Notes: generated by a model from the sequence alone, not told the origin. Counted from the stretch's first letter, positions 27,187-35,498 are shown. The stretch: DNA of 36,328 nt from Paenibacillus koleovorans NBRC 103111 (GCF_004000845.1 NZ_BIMA01000069.1:1-36328), one strand, 5' to 3'. Made by a program: numbers and translations.

Positions 27187-28548
27187 ATGAGTTTGAAGCA
27201 GCGATTGATGGTGCTGTCCTCGATTTGGCTGGTGTTTATCCTGGTGTTGGTCAACGGCTTTACGTATTTCTTTGTCGTCAACATCACGACGAAGAGCGAG
27301 AAGGAGCTTATGCTCAACAAAGCCCGGACGATCCTCGAGAAAAAAGACTTGCTGGACCCGACGCTCTGGAGCGAGCCTGGACTGCTGGAGGAGTTTCTCG
27401 TCACCAACGAGATGATCCGGATTATCGGGCGGACCGGGCTCATTCAGCAGCAAGTGTTCACCGACCCGAAGCTGACGGCGAAGCAGGTTGTTTGGCAGAC
27501 GAGCTACAATGTGGAAATCGTGCGGATTAACAAGGAGCGTTACTTGTACGTGCAGGTACCGATTTTGGCGGGCAACGACCAGGTCGGCGTACTGGAGCTG
27601 GGCCGGACGATGCGGCTATGGAACGAATACCTGGACGTCCTGCTGACGGCGTTAACGATCACCTCGTTTGGCGCGCTTGTCCTATCCTTTATTGGGGCGT
27701 TGTTTTACTCCCGGTTTATTTTCAAACCCATCCGCCATTTGCTCACGACGATGCAGATTATCCAGAACAGCGGCACGTTTCGTAAGCTGGACATCGATTA
27801 TACATCCCGCCAGGATGAGTTAGGCGAGCTCAGCATTACGTTCAACGACATGATCGGCAAGCTGGAGGAGCATTTCCTGAAGCAGCAGCAATTTCTTGCG
27901 GATGCTTCGCATGAGCTGCGTACGCCGCTCACGATCATCGAGAGCTATGCGAATATGCTGAACCGTTGGGCGAGCAAGGATGCGGAGCTGCGAACCGAAG
28001 CGATCGAGGCGATCTCGTCCGAGACGAAGCGGCTGAAGGGTATGGTGACATCGCTGCTGCAGCTGGTCGATTCGGAGGCGCAAGCTTTGGTGGAGCTGCA
28101 GACGGTCGAGCTGACGGGATTGATCGAATCGGTGGCGTCCTCCATGGAGCTGTCCTTTGAGCGAGAAGTATCCGTCGTAACGGATGGGCGGACGTACACC
28201 ATATTAGGCGTTCCGGAGAAACTCCGACAATTGTTCCTCATTTTGCTCGATAATGCGATCAAGTACAGCTCGAAGCCGATCACCGTTTACATGGGGCAAG
28301 AGGAGGGCGGGGTAATAGTGAAAATAGCGGATCACGGCATTGGAGTCGCTGCCAGTGAGCTGCCTCATTTGTTCGACCGGTTTTATCGGGTGGATCGCGC
28401 TCGAACCCGCCAAACCGGGGGCCTCGGTCTCGGTCTCGCCATCGCCAAGCAGATTGTCCAGCAGCATAAGGGGAAAATTGAAATTGACAGCGAGCCGGGT
28501 GTCGGGACGACGGTGAAGGTTAAGTTTATGCGGATGGAGGAACAGTAA
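27187..28548 (+). CDS. Sensor histidine kinase (HAMP-HisKA-HATPase)
   Basis: This is a membrane kinase paired with the preceding OmpR regulator. TM1 is at about residues 8-32, an extracytoplasmic sensor loop of about 115 residues follows, and TM2 is at 150-174. A HAMP linker (175-225) leads to HisKA with His242 in SHELRTP. The HATPase domain has N-box LLDNAIKYSS, DHGIG, and GLGLGLAIAK. The sensor loop is soluble-like with no obvious known domain. Spacing of 11 nt with AAGGAGGAG before the ATG indicates one operon with the regulator. Its layout resembles Bacillus YkoH and Staphylococcus ArlS. It ends convergently to the NlpC/P60 gene, whose product could be a target, but that is only positional inference. 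Confidence 0.94.
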   Translation: MSLKQRLMVLSSIWLVFILVLVNGFTYFFVVNITTKSEKELMLNKARTILEKKDLLDPTLWSEPGLLEEFLVTNEMIRIIGRTGLIQQQVFTDPKLTAKQVVWQTSYNVEIVRINKERYLYVQVPILAGNDQVGVLELGRTMRLWNEYLDVLLTALTITSFGALVLSFIGALFYSRFIFKPIRHLLTTMQIIQNSGTFRKLDIDYTSRQDELGELSITFNDMIGKLEEHFLKQQQFLADASHELRTPLTIIESYANMLNRWASKDAELRTEAIEAISSETKRLKGMVTSLLQLVDSEAQALVELQTVELTGLIESVASSMELSFEREVSVVTDGRTYTILGVPEKLRQLFLILLDNAIKYSSKPITVYMGQEEGGVIVKIADHGIGVAASELPHLFDRFYRVDRARTRQTGGLGLGLAIAKQIVQQHKGKIEIDSEPGVGTTVKVKFMRMEEQ

Positions 28549-28561
28549 GACGGAATGCGAA

Positions 28562-28593
28562 AGGGCCATATCGATGTGGATCGAAGTGGCCCT
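28562..28593. terminator. Bidirectional hairpin terminator
   Basis: AGGGCCA (28562-28568) pairs with TGGCCCT (28587-28593), with a second short stem TCGAT/ATCGA inside. It lies between the convergent kinase (+) and NlpC/P60 (-) genes. The T tracts are poor on both sides. Confidence 0.55.
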
Positions 28594-28609
28594 CTATAGG
28601 CTTGTTGGT

Positions 28610-29122
28610 TTACAATACGCGTCTAGCTGTAATGTAATGACTGCTCCACCAAGACGAGTTCAGCGAAGATACGGTTACGCCTATCCCTTTTTGATATGTG
28701 TGAAGAATGTTGCCATTCCCCATATAGACGCCTACATGCGCGATTTTGCCTTTGGAGGCGGCCGTGGAGAAGAAGACGAGATCGCCTTTCTTCAGATTGC
28801 TTCTCGAGACGTAGTGTCCGACCTTGGATTGCTGCTTGGACGTTCTAGGCAACGAGATGCCTTGTTTCTTGAAAATGTATTGCATGAACGAGGAGCAGTC
28901 GAAGGCGCTCGTAATGCCGGTTTTCGCTCCGAATTTGTAAGGCGTGCCTTTGTATTTCAGTCCGAGCGAAACGACTTTATCGGCTCTGGAGGCAGCGTCG
29001 ACGGATACCGATTTGGCTTGCGCCGGTTTGGCGGCGATTGCCATGTTCCCCGAAATAGCGATCGCAAGTACAAGTGCGGATGCGACAATAGGTTTGATCC
29101 AACGAGTAAGCAAGGCGTTCAT
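28610..29122 (-). CDS. Secreted NlpC/P60 cell-wall endopeptidase
   Basis: This is a small peptidoglycan hydrolase that should cut D-Glu-diaminopimelate bonds in stem peptides outside the cell. A signal peptide covers about residues 1-37 (hydrophobic core IVASALVLAIAISG). The NlpC/P60 domain (about 45-170) has the catalytic Cys76 in FDCSSF, His119 in IAHVGVY, and the third polar residue His131 in LHTYQKG. There is no separate wall-binding (LysM or SH3) domain. The frame is open to 29218, but GGAGGT lies 9 nt before the ATG at 29122, giving the classic signal peptide. Single gene, converging on the kinase. Confidence 0.92.
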   Translation of the reverse strand: MNALLTRWIKPIVASALVLAIAISGNMAIAAKPAQAKSVSVDAASRADKVVSLGLKYKGTPYKFGAKTGITSAFDCSSFMQYIFKKQGISLPRTSKQQSKVGHYVSRSNLKKGDLVFFSTAASKGKIAHVGVYMGNGNILHTYQKGIGVTVSSLNSSWWSSHYITARRVL

Positions 29123-29190
29123 AATTTGGATGACCTCCAGGTAGTTGTTAGTTTGATGTGCTCTTGTTGTGTGGCTGCCACTTGAAACCC

Positions 29191-29199
29191 AGTATAGCA
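29191..29199 (-). promoter_or_regulatory. Extended -10 promoter of the NlpC/P60 gene
   Basis: On the minus strand the bases read TGCTATACT, an extended -10, about 70 nt before the ATG. The perfect palindrome GTGGCTGCCAC (29171-29181) lies just inside the transcribed leader and could be a regulator site. Confidence 0.45.
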
Positions 29200-29308
29200 G
29201 ATCATTTTCAGCCACCATTTACCACGAGGCGTGCTTGTCCTACAGCCCCATGGAATGAAAGCGTTTTATTAGAATCTCATGAGAAATGAGGCGGCCCAAG
29301 CTATTGAC

Positions 29309-29349
29309 AAAAAAAGCCCCTGGAGCACGGGGATTCCGATGTCCAGGGG
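29309..29349 (-). terminator. Rho-independent terminator of the GH78 gene
   Basis: CCCCTGGA (29317-29324) pairs with TCCAGGGG (29342-29349). On the minus strand the stem is followed by a run of seven T after one C (29315-29309). It is 17 nt past the rhamnosidase stop. Confidence 0.88.
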
Positions 29350-29365
29350 GCGGGGCCAATTGACG

Positions 29366-32320
29366 TTAGCCAACCGTTGTGCGTTCTAGCAACAGCTCAT
29401 AGCCTTCCGGAGCGATGGCATCCAAGTCTACTTGGCTCGGGCTTGTGATCCGCAGATGCAGTCGTTTGTTGGCTTCATCCGCTCGCCACGCCACATCGAT
29501 TCGTCCGCCCTGAGGGAGCGGGACGGCTCCTCGCGCCCAGCTCAGCCCTGACGGCTGCGGCGCCACCGTAACCGTGGACCAGCCAGGGGACGTTCCACGT
29601 ACGCCGAGCACATACGCGCCCAAGAAATAGGCGGGACCTGCCGACCAGGCATGGCAATGGCTGCGCGTCAGCATGTCGAGGTTGTCGTTGAAGTTGCTGG
29701 ACGGATACATCTCCCAGCATGTCGTCGCTTCGTTGTCGATCATGACTCCATATTGCGTGCGCATGTCGTCCAGCAGCTCACGGTAGCGGCCGTTCTTCAC
29801 GAGCGCCTCGTAGTAAAAGAACGACATGAACGGACTGCCGATCTGCACGAATGAAGCGGGCGGATGAAGCAAATAATGCTCCAGCTTCTGAGCGCGATCG
29901 CCTTCGGCGACCCCGCATAAGCAGGCGGTTACTTGCGTTTGCATGCTGGTGGTACGGGACGGTTGGCCGTCCGCATGGATGCAATCGACGTAGGCTTGAC
30001 GGGCCTCATCCCACAAATATCGATTGATGGCTGCCTTCAGCGACTCCGCTTGCTCTTCGTAGCGCTGTCCGGAAACGTCGCCAGCCACCGCCGCTAGCTG
30101 AGCGGCGCCGCGAAGCGCCTGTACGAGGAACATGTTCTGAGGTGTAACGACGCCTTCGTGCGGTTGCTCGAACGCCGCCCAGTCCAGCAGGTTCCAGCCT
30201 TTCATCCGCAGCAGCCCTTGCTCGTCCAATAGGCTGAGATAGGCGTCCAGTGTGAGGCTGATGTGCGGATACATCGTGACGGCGAACGACTTGTCTCCGC
30301 TGTATTCGTAATATTCGCGGCAGGCGTTGATCCAGAACAGCGTCCAGTTCGGGATGACACTGTTCCAGCCGCTCGGCACTTGATCCGCGTAAAGCGGCGT
30401 CTGGAATGCCGAGCCGGGTACGAGGCGGAGGCAGCGCTCGACGATTTCTTTGGCGCCGAACACATAGTAGTTGACCAGCGCTTCGTTTCTGGCATCGCCG
30501 ACCCAATACGCTTGCTCGAACGCAGGGCAGTCGACGAACGTGTCTTCCATACAGACGCGAGTCGTGTGGCGGCTGATCGCCCAAATGTCGTTCAGCAGCG
30601 GATCGGAGCAATGGAACCGGCCGATGTCGGCGACGGGATAGTTGCTCTGCAGCATCGTGATGTTGTAGAGCTGGACCGGTTCGCAAGTTCCGCGGATCGT
30701 GAGCGTCAAGTAGCGGAGTCCTCTACGAACGTAGGACGTATAGGATTGGCGACCTTCCACGCAGATGTAGCGGAACGTATTGTCCAGCTTATAGGTGTGT
30801 TGCTGGCGGCCGTCACGGCTATATTCGACGCCATAACCGTCTACGATCGTGCCTGCGGCAGCTTGAAGCTCGAATTGGATGTAGCCCGACAGCTCGCGTC
30901 CGAAGTCGATGACGATTTCGGTATCGTAGGAGGTTCGGGTTGGGATCGTGGCGGGATCCGGACTCGCCAGCACGGCGTTTTGCAGCTGGAGCGGCACCGG
31001 TTGTGCGACAGCCGCTGTTCTCCAGACGTTCGCGCCGAAGACGTCGTGCAGGTTGACCAGATTCCCCGGCATCGGGCGAATCCACGGGGCGAAATCGGCC
31101 AGCTCGGCGGCCGAAGCGATCCGGGCCGCGCGTTCGAAGTCGGGATCGTCCTCTCGGAGCGGTCTAGTTTCTTGATGATCGATGATTTCCACGGCATCGA
31201 ACGGGCCTATCGTTAGAAACGGCGAATCGATTGAAGCGCTATCGGCGATGGATGTGCCGCCCCAAGCCGGCCGCACAATCTCGAAGTCTTCTCCTCCGCA
31301 GTCAAAGCCGAGATGGAAGCCGTGCCCGTGCGTGCTTGCGCTTACATCGAACAGCACAAAGCTGTCGCCGGCCGGCAAATCGACGGTCAAATACCGCTCC
31401 GGCAGCTTGCCGGTAAATGCTTCTTCCGGATATGGAGTTCCATTCACCGAAATGCGCAGCGGGGTTCGGCCTTCGTCCACGGAGCCGATAGTACAGCGAA
31501 CCGGCTTCGAGGTGCGGATGACGGTCGCTAGATAGCCGGTGTAGGCCACATTGTTCGCGTGGTTGATGCTCTCCGGATCGAGCTGCGCCCGCAGATCGAG
31601 CACGGCGGCCCACGGCACAGGTTTGACGAAGCTCAAGCTTTCGATTCTCGCCGGGTAGATGAGCTCTTCCGTCAAATAGGGAATGTCGCGCTCGACGAGC
31701 TTCACCCAAGGCTCCATACCGACTGGACCAATCCCTTCTGCTTGGGTCCATCCTGCGTCGTCGTAGTCTGATTTCGTCCAGGAGTCGTCCATAGCTCGCG
31801 CATCCATAATTTCAGTGAACGCCAACTGACAGGAAATCCGGGAGGAATGAGGGTCGTGACCGAGATGCAGGGAAGTTATCCAAGTTGAGTCCGTTGTCAA
31901 AATTGTTTTGTTGTTGGCTTGCGTGTTTTCTGTGTGGAGAGGCGTCGCCTCCAACTGAGCGAGTAATCCGCCTCTCCCGCGCAAATACTGAAAGTTGGCG
32001 ACACCGTAATGCATGACAAGCACGGCTATCGTGTTCTCGGCATCCGGCTTAAGCAAATGACCGACTGGGATTTCATCATAGGCCAGTTCGAAAGGCCAAG
32101 ACCGCACCGGGCCTCGTCCGGCCAAGACGCCGTTTACGTACAGCACATAGCGGGAGTCGGCCGTTAGCTTAAGGGTTGCGGAGTGTAAGTTTAAGTCGGC
32201 GGCTTGGAGTCGGAACTTCTTGCGAAAGCAGCGCCATTCGTTGCGCGGGCTCGCCTCCGGGCTATCGGCCCATATCCATTCGGCCGTCCAGTTTGGATGC
32301 GTTATTTGATTTTTTTGCAT
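29366..32320 (-). CDS. GH78 alpha-L-rhamnosidase-like glycosidase
   Basis: This enzyme would release terminal L-rhamnose from plant or bacterial glycosides and oligosaccharides. The N-terminal half has beta-sandwich domains of the Bac_rhamnosid_N type (YVNGVLAGRGPVRS, residues about 60-75), and the (alpha/alpha)6 catalytic domain begins near 560. The motif DCPAFEQAYWVGD puts Asp597, Glu602 and Asp609 with the same spacing as Asp567, Glu572 and Asp579 of Bacillus RhaB as I recall them, and Glu870 (TCWEMYP) matches the distant Glu841. A C-terminal beta-sandwich closes the 984 residues. There is no signal peptide, so it is cytoplasmic and would work on imported sugars. GGGAGG at 32331-32336 sets the ATG. 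It is divergent from an AraC gene, its probable regulator. Confidence 0.9.
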   Translation of the reverse strand: MQKNQITHPNWTAEWIWADSPEASPRNEWRCFRKKFRLQAADLNLHSATLKLTADSRYVLYVNGVLAGRGPVRSWPFELAYDEIPVGHLLKPDAENTIAVLVMHYGVANFQYLRGRGGLLAQLEATPLHTENTQANNKTILTTDSTWITSLHLGHDPHSSRISCQLAFTEIMDARAMDDSWTKSDYDDAGWTQAEGIGPVGMEPWVKLVERDIPYLTEELIYPARIESLSFVKPVPWAAVLDLRAQLDPESINHANNVAYTGYLATVIRTSKPVRCTIGSVDEGRTPLRISVNGTPYPEEAFTGKLPERYLTVDLPAGDSFVLFDVSASTHGHGFHLGFDCGGEDFEIVRPAWGGTSIADSASIDSPFLTIGPFDAVEIIDHQETRPLREDDPDFERAARIASAAELADFAPWIRPMPGNLVNLHDVFGANVWRTAAVAQPVPLQLQNAVLASPDPATIPTRTSYDTEIVIDFGRELSGYIQFELQAAAGTIVDGYGVEYSRDGRQQHTYKLDNTFRYICVEGRQSYTSYVRRGLRYLTLTIRGTCEPVQLYNITMLQSNYPVADIGRFHCSDPLLNDIWAISRHTTRVCMEDTFVDCPAFEQAYWVGDARNEALVNYYVFGAKEIVERCLRLVPGSAFQTPLYADQVPSGWNSVIPNWTLFWINACREYYEYSGDKSFAVTMYPHISLTLDAYLSLLDEQGLLRMKGWNLLDWAAFEQPHEGVVTPQNMFLVQALRGAAQLAAVAGDVSGQRYEEQAESLKAAINRYLWDEARQAYVDCIHADGQPSRTTSMQTQVTACLCGVAEGDRAQKLEHYLLHPPASFVQIGSPFMSFFYYEALVKNGRYRELLDDMRTQYGVMIDNEATTCWEMYPSSNFNDNLDMLTRSHCHAWSAGPAYFLGAYVLGVRGTSPGWSTVTVAPQPSGLSWARGAVPLPQGGRIDVAWRADEANKRLHLRITSPSQVDLDAIAPEGYELLLERTTVG

Positions 32321-32358
32321 GATACAGCAGCCTCCCGTCTTTACAATGATTCAGCTTT

Positions 32359-32364
32359 ATTATA
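32359..32364 (-). promoter_or_regulatory. -10 box of the GH78 gene
   Basis: A perfect TATAAT on the minus strand lies about 40 nt before the rhamnosidase ATG. No good -35 is found at 17 nt, which fits a promoter needing an activator such as the divergent AraC protein. Confidence 0.45.
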
Positions 32365-32463
32365 AGGTGAGGTCATCGGGTGACTTTGAGGGGGATTCGG
32401 ACAAATATTAGGGATGGTTCGGTCGTATGGTATGCTGAACGATCGGAGCAGGAGGACATCTGC

Positions 32464-33456
32464 ATGCAACCTACACGCGTTATTACAACGACGAGCCGCC
32501 AGCTTTTTTTATCGTCCGAGCTGCCCGTCCATATTAATCGTGTCTCGGAGTCTTACACTTTGACCCAGCATCGGCACGAATTTATCGAGATCAACTATGT
32601 CAGCGAAGGGCTCGGCTTTCAGTACATAGAAGGACAGAGAATTGCTGTAGCGAAAGGCGATTTGTTTTATTTGCCGCTCGGGAGCTCGCATGTGTTCCGT
32701 CCTTCTTCGCCTGAGCGCGGCCGTGACGGACTGATCGTTTACAACTGTTTGTTCGATCAAGAGTTGGCGGAACGACTGGTGCTATCGTTTGACGGGGATG
32801 CAGCAGTTAGCAAGTTGCTGGAGACCGGGTACCCGGAGCAGAGCTGGCTTCATTTGAAAGATGTCGACGGCTATTTTGAACGGGCTTTCAATGCAATGCA
32901 TGAGGAGTTCTTGAGGAAAGAAGCGTGTTACGTTCCCGTCATTCAGTCCGAAATTATGCGTATCCTGGCGCGGATCGTACGATCCCGGGAGCTGTCTGGG
33001 CAAGAAGGGCGTGCGGAGGAAAAGGGAGCGGGCTACATGGTGCATGCTGCGACTTATGTGGAGCGTGCCATCGATGCGAGTGCGCGCAGGATGCGGCTTG
33101 AGCCCGGGGAACCGTTTCGTATCGCGGAGGAAGCAGGCAAGGCGGGGCTCAGCGAAAGGCAATATCGCCGCCGTTTTGCGGAGCGGATCGGCATGTCGTT
33201 TATCGACTATTTGCATAAATGCCGGATCGAAGCTTGCTGTGAGCGGCTTCTGGCTACACCGGACAAGGTCGGTACGATCGCTCAGCAGGTCGGCTATCAG
33301 GACATCGCTTTTTTCAACCGGCTGTTCAAAGAGAAGACAGGTCTGTCCCCAAGGGAATACCGCAAGCAGCAAGCTGGGAGTCTACTTGCAGAAGCTTCGC
33401 TAGAACTGGACCTAGGTCTAGGGGACGCTAACGCTACAGTAGGAAGACAGCGATGA
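32464..33456 (+). CDS. AraC family transcriptional regulator
   Basis: This is a sugar-type AraC regulator. The N-terminal cupin (about residues 30-110) shows HRHEFIEINYVSEG and the KGDLFYLPLGSSHVF beta-strands; the middle is a helical linker. The C-terminal double helix-turn-helix (about 215-315) has the second-helix signature VGYQDIAFFNRLFKEKTGLSP and ends REYRKQQ. A frame continues upstream to 32380, but GGAGG with about 8 nt spacing points to the ATG at 32464 (330 residues). It is divergent from the rhamnosidase gene with a shared 143-nt control region, so control of that gene by rhamnose or a rhamnosyl sugar is likely. No transporter gene accompanies the pair. Confidence 0.92.
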   Translation: MQPTRVITTTSRQLFLSSELPVHINRVSESYTLTQHRHEFIEINYVSEGLGFQYIEGQRIAVAKGDLFYLPLGSSHVFRPSSPERGRDGLIVYNCLFDQELAERLVLSFDGDAAVSKLLETGYPEQSWLHLKDVDGYFERAFNAMHEEFLRKEACYVPVIQSEIMRILARIVRSRELSGQEGRAEEKGAGYMVHAATYVERAIDASARRMRLEPGEPFRIAEEAGKAGLSERQYRRRFAERIGMSFIDYLHKCRIEACCERLLATPDKVGTIAQQVGYQDIAFFNRLFKEKTGLSPREYRKQQAGSLLAEASLELDLGLGDANATVGRQR

Positions 33457-33522
33457 GCGAGTATGATAGATTTAATTCATTAGGAAAAGGGCGACAGCCA
33501 TTATAGAAGAAGGAGATGCAAC

Positions 33523-34023
33523 ATGAAAATTCGATTTGCGCTAGGTGCGGTATTGTTGCTGCTAGGCGGCTACCTGTTGCTGGACCGTGACGGTTCCTTG
33601 GGCGCCGGGACGATTTTCGCCAATTTTTGGCCGATATTGTTCGTCATACCGCTTGGTTTATTTTTCCACTGGATGTACTTTTCTTTGATCGGGCGTAAAG
33701 GTGTAGGGCTGCTTATTCCGGGCGGGGTTTTGTTCGTAGCCGGCTGTGTGTGCCAGATCGCCACGCTGTTCGACAGCTGGTCTTACATGTGGCCCGGATT
33801 TATCGCGGCGGTAGCGGTCGGATTGTTCGAGTTTTACTGGTTCGGGGGCCGGAACAAATGGCTGCTCATCCCGATCAACATATTGGTCGTGCTGTCGGTT
33901 CTGTTCTTCATCGTGTTCTCGACCGGCGCTTTCTTGAGCGGTTTGGCCGGACAGCCGATCGTGGCGGTACTGATGCTGCTGCTGGGTGTGTTCCTGCTGG
34001 TGACTCGCAAACGCGAATTCTGA
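33523..34023 (+). CDS. Small membrane protein with LiaI/LiaF-like transmembrane region
   Basis: This is a 166-residue polytopic membrane protein with about five hydrophobic segments: 5-21, 33-50, 60-80, 85-105 and 115-160 (the last probably two helices). The pattern LGAVLLLLGGYLLLD, then NFWPILFVIPLGL and a Gly-rich closing helix, resembles the LiaI/LiaF-type transmembrane module of cell-envelope stress proteins, but the soluble LiaF domain is missing. GAAGGAGAT just before the ATG is an excellent ribosome-binding site. A TATGAT at 33462-33467 may be its -10 box. A terminator follows, so it is a single transcription unit. Function is not established. Confidence 0.8.
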   Translation: MKIRFALGAVLLLLGGYLLLDRDGSLGAGTIFANFWPILFVIPLGLFFHWMYFSLIGRKGVGLLIPGGVLFVAGCVCQIATLFDSWSYMWPGFIAAVAVGLFEFYWFGGRNKWLLIPINILVVLSVLFFIVFSTGAFLSGLAGQPIVAVLMLLLGVFLLVTRKREF

Positions 34024-34048
34024 TCTTGATGGTTAGTTGGAGTGATTG

Positions 34049-34078
34049 GGCAATCCGCTGTTTAGGCGGGTTGCCTTT
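34049..34078 (+). terminator. Rho-independent terminator after the LiaI-like gene
   Basis: GGCAATCCGC (34049-34058) pairs with GCGGGTTGCC (34066-34075), with one G-U, around a 7-nt loop, and TTT follows. Its place argues against any start of the next gene upstream of it. Confidence 0.75.
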
Positions 34079-34106
34079 CGCTGTGTTTGGGAAGGAGGGC
34101 ATTCGG

Positions 34107-35021
34107 TTGACGACATTGTTGACCTTGATCGTATTGGCTGGCATTCTAGTTGTCGTTTTGCTTTTTCGCCGCCGTCGGATGGAGCCTGAATCCTTTTTAA
34201 CGCTGAAATTGATCGGGTGTTTGGTGCTGGGTGCGTTTACGCTGACTTGGAGCGGGGAGAAATGGCCGCTTGGTTTTGTATTGTTCGTGCTCTTGTTCAT
34301 ACGGCTGAAGCGGAATGGCTCGGTCAAATGGGCGGCGGCGATTACAGGATTCATGTTGTATATGGCGCAGATCGTGTACCCGTGGGCGGAAAATGCGGTT
34401 TTCGAGCAATCTCGGCACTTGGCGATGCCGGTCATGCAACTGGATATGTTCGGCTTTGCGGCGCAGTGGAAGCTGGTCAGCGGGTCGAGTGGAGTGTCTA
34501 GCGACGTGGCCAGGATGGAAACATTCGAACTGGTGTTTGGCCATGACGGGTCAGTGAGGCGGGTGCTGTACGAAGTGGTGGAACCGTCGCAGGACGGATT
34601 TGTGTTATATAAGGTCGATTACAAGGAAGGGGCGAAGGCTGCTTCAGTGAGCAGGAAGCGGCTTGGAAGCCAGTGGCTGCAATACGCGAACGCGATGGAA
34701 GCGGGCTATTTCTTTGAGCGTTTGGACGACATGGAATTGTCCGTTGTTCGGCCGGCAGGGGAGTATCCGTTTCGCAAGCTGACGCTGCATGAGAACGGAG
34801 CCAGCATTACGTATTCGATCGCGGATACGCCGAAGTTCGTTATCTACTACGGAGGGATGACGGCGATTAGGGATACCCAGCTTCCAGTGCAGGGGCATTG
34901 GCTGTCCGCCTGCGGGCTGACGGCTGTGGAGAGGGAAGGGCCGTATTCGCCTTGCGACAACCGCTCGGACTATATTTTTGACGTAGAGTTTATCGGGTCG
35001 GAAGAGGAGTATTTCGAATAG
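34107..35021 (+). CDS. Membrane protein with extracytoplasmic domain, unknown family
   Basis: This is a 304-residue protein of unrecognised family. Four hydrophobic stretches lie in the first 105 residues (about 3-19, 30-42, 50-62, 70-90), with Arg-rich loops between them. The remaining 200 residues are soluble and beta-rich (FELVFGHDGSVRRVLYEVV, later KLTLHENGASITYSIAD). They would sit outside the cell if four helices are counted, but topology is uncertain. The frame is open back to 33750, overlapping the upstream gene and its terminator. The TTG at 34107, 8 nt after AAGGAGGG, is the convincing start. Two Cys residues close to the C-terminus (ACGLT and SPCDN) could form a disulphide. No catalytic motif is seen. 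Confidence 0.7.
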   Translation: MTTLLTLIVLAGILVVVLLFRRRRMEPESFLTLKLIGCLVLGAFTLTWSGEKWPLGFVLFVLLFIRLKRNGSVKWAAAITGFMLYMAQIVYPWAENAVFEQSRHLAMPVMQLDMFGFAAQWKLVSGSSGVSSDVARMETFELVFGHDGSVRRVLYEVVEPSQDGFVLYKVDYKEGAKAASVSRKRLGSQWLQYANAMEAGYFFERLDDMELSVVRPAGEYPFRKLTLHENGASITYSIADTPKFVIYYGGMTAIRDTQLPVQGHWLSACGLTAVEREGPYSPCDNRSDYIFDVEFIGSEEEYFE

Positions 35022-35045
35022 TTGGTAGAGTACTAGAATCTGTTG

Positions 35046-35090
35046 ATTGTTGCGGGCGGTTGGGCAGCAATCGGCGGGTTCTCTTTGTTT
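35046..35090 (+). terminator. Weak possible terminator
   Basis: ATTGTTGC (35046-35053) pairs with GCAGCAAT (35064-35071), with one G-U, and a loose T-rich stretch (TTCTCTTTGTTT) follows a few bases on. It is 25 nt after the membrane-protein stop. Confidence 0.35.
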
Positions 35091-35126
35091 GTTGCGAGAA
35101 AATTTGGAATGTTCGGTTGGAATTTC

Positions 35127-35154
35127 TTGACTACGAACAAATGTTTGGTATAAT
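35127..35154 (+). promoter_or_regulatory. Sigma-A promoter of the 98-residue gene
   Basis: TTGACT (35127-35132), a 16-nt spacer and a perfect TATAAT (35149-35154) give one of the best promoters in the window. Transcription should start near 35161. Both LexA-like boxes overlap it or its start, so it should be strong when free and shut when bound. Confidence 0.85.
35134..35147. promoter_or_regulatory. LexA/DinR box 1
   Basis: CGAACAAATGTTTG matches the Gram-positive LexA consensus CGAACRNRYGTTYC at 13 of 14 positions (last base G instead of C). It fills the spacer between -35 and -10, the classic place for repression of polymerase binding. Confidence 0.8.
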
Positions 35155-35162
35155 AGGGATAT

Positions 35163-35176
35163 AGAACAAACGTTCC
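35163..35176. promoter_or_regulatory. LexA/DinR box 2
   Basis: AGAACAAACGTTCC also matches CGAACRNRYGTTYC at 13 of 14 positions (first base A instead of C); its GAAC/GTTC half-sites are exact. It begins about 3 nt past the expected transcription start. The two box centres are 29 bp apart. Confidence 0.8.
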
Positions 35177-35201
35177 TATTTGATGAGAGGGGTGTACCGA
35201 T

Positions 35202-35498
35202 ATGACAGCGAGACGAATCCGATTCCTGGAGAGAGATTATTACCGCCGGTTAATGCTGACTAGCAGCGAACAGATGACAGAGGATCAAGTGGAGAAGATC
35301 CTGGACATGGCGGGCTCTCATTGGGAAGACCTGACGTTCAAGTTTTACGATAACGGCGCCGTGGAAGTAATCGACAACCATACCGACTTGCCGGTTCGAT
35401 TGGCCGATCTGAAGGGTGCGGCTTACGACTGCTACGTTCGCGAGCGCATTCGTTCGATTCGCACGAATTTGCAGGAGAAGATTTTGCAGACGGCTTAA
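35202..35498 (+). CDS. Small protein of unknown function under predicted SOS control
   Basis: This is a 98-residue soluble protein, rich in Arg, Glu and Asp, without signal peptide, membrane helix, Cys-based metal site or recognised domain. Helices are predicted by eye at about 5-20 and 25-40 (an amphipathic QMTEDQVEKILDMAG). Short strands follow (LTFKFYDNGAVEVID), then a long C-terminal helix with ARG-rich RERIRSIRTNLQEK. It is not YneA-like (no LysM or membrane segment) and does not resemble UvrX, DinB or other SOS genes I know. GAGAGGGG precedes the ATG by about 9 nt. The promoter carries two LexA-like boxes, so induction after DNA damage is the main clue. It precedes greA by 86 nt, but greA seems to have its own -10 box. 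Confidence 0.8.
   Translation: MTARRIRFLERDYYRRLMLTSSEQMTEDQVEKILDMAGSHWEDLTFKFYDNGAVEVIDNHTDLPVRLADLKGAAYDCYVRERIRSIRTNLQEKILQTA

Noticed and set aside
30263-31216. Plus-strand open frame of 317 codons inside the rhamnosidase gene
   Set aside because: It is a shadow of the GH78 coding strand; the Arg/Ala/Asp-rich translation has no domain pattern.
33410-33419. Palindrome GACCTAGGTC near the end of the AraC gene as an operator
   Set aside because: It lies inside the coding region, is only 10 bp and has no repeat of itself elsewhere nearby.
33750-34106. Upstream extension of the membrane-protein frame
   Set aside because: It overlaps the LiaI-like gene and crosses a clear terminator (34049-34078). 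The TTG at 34107 with AAGGAGGG is a better start.
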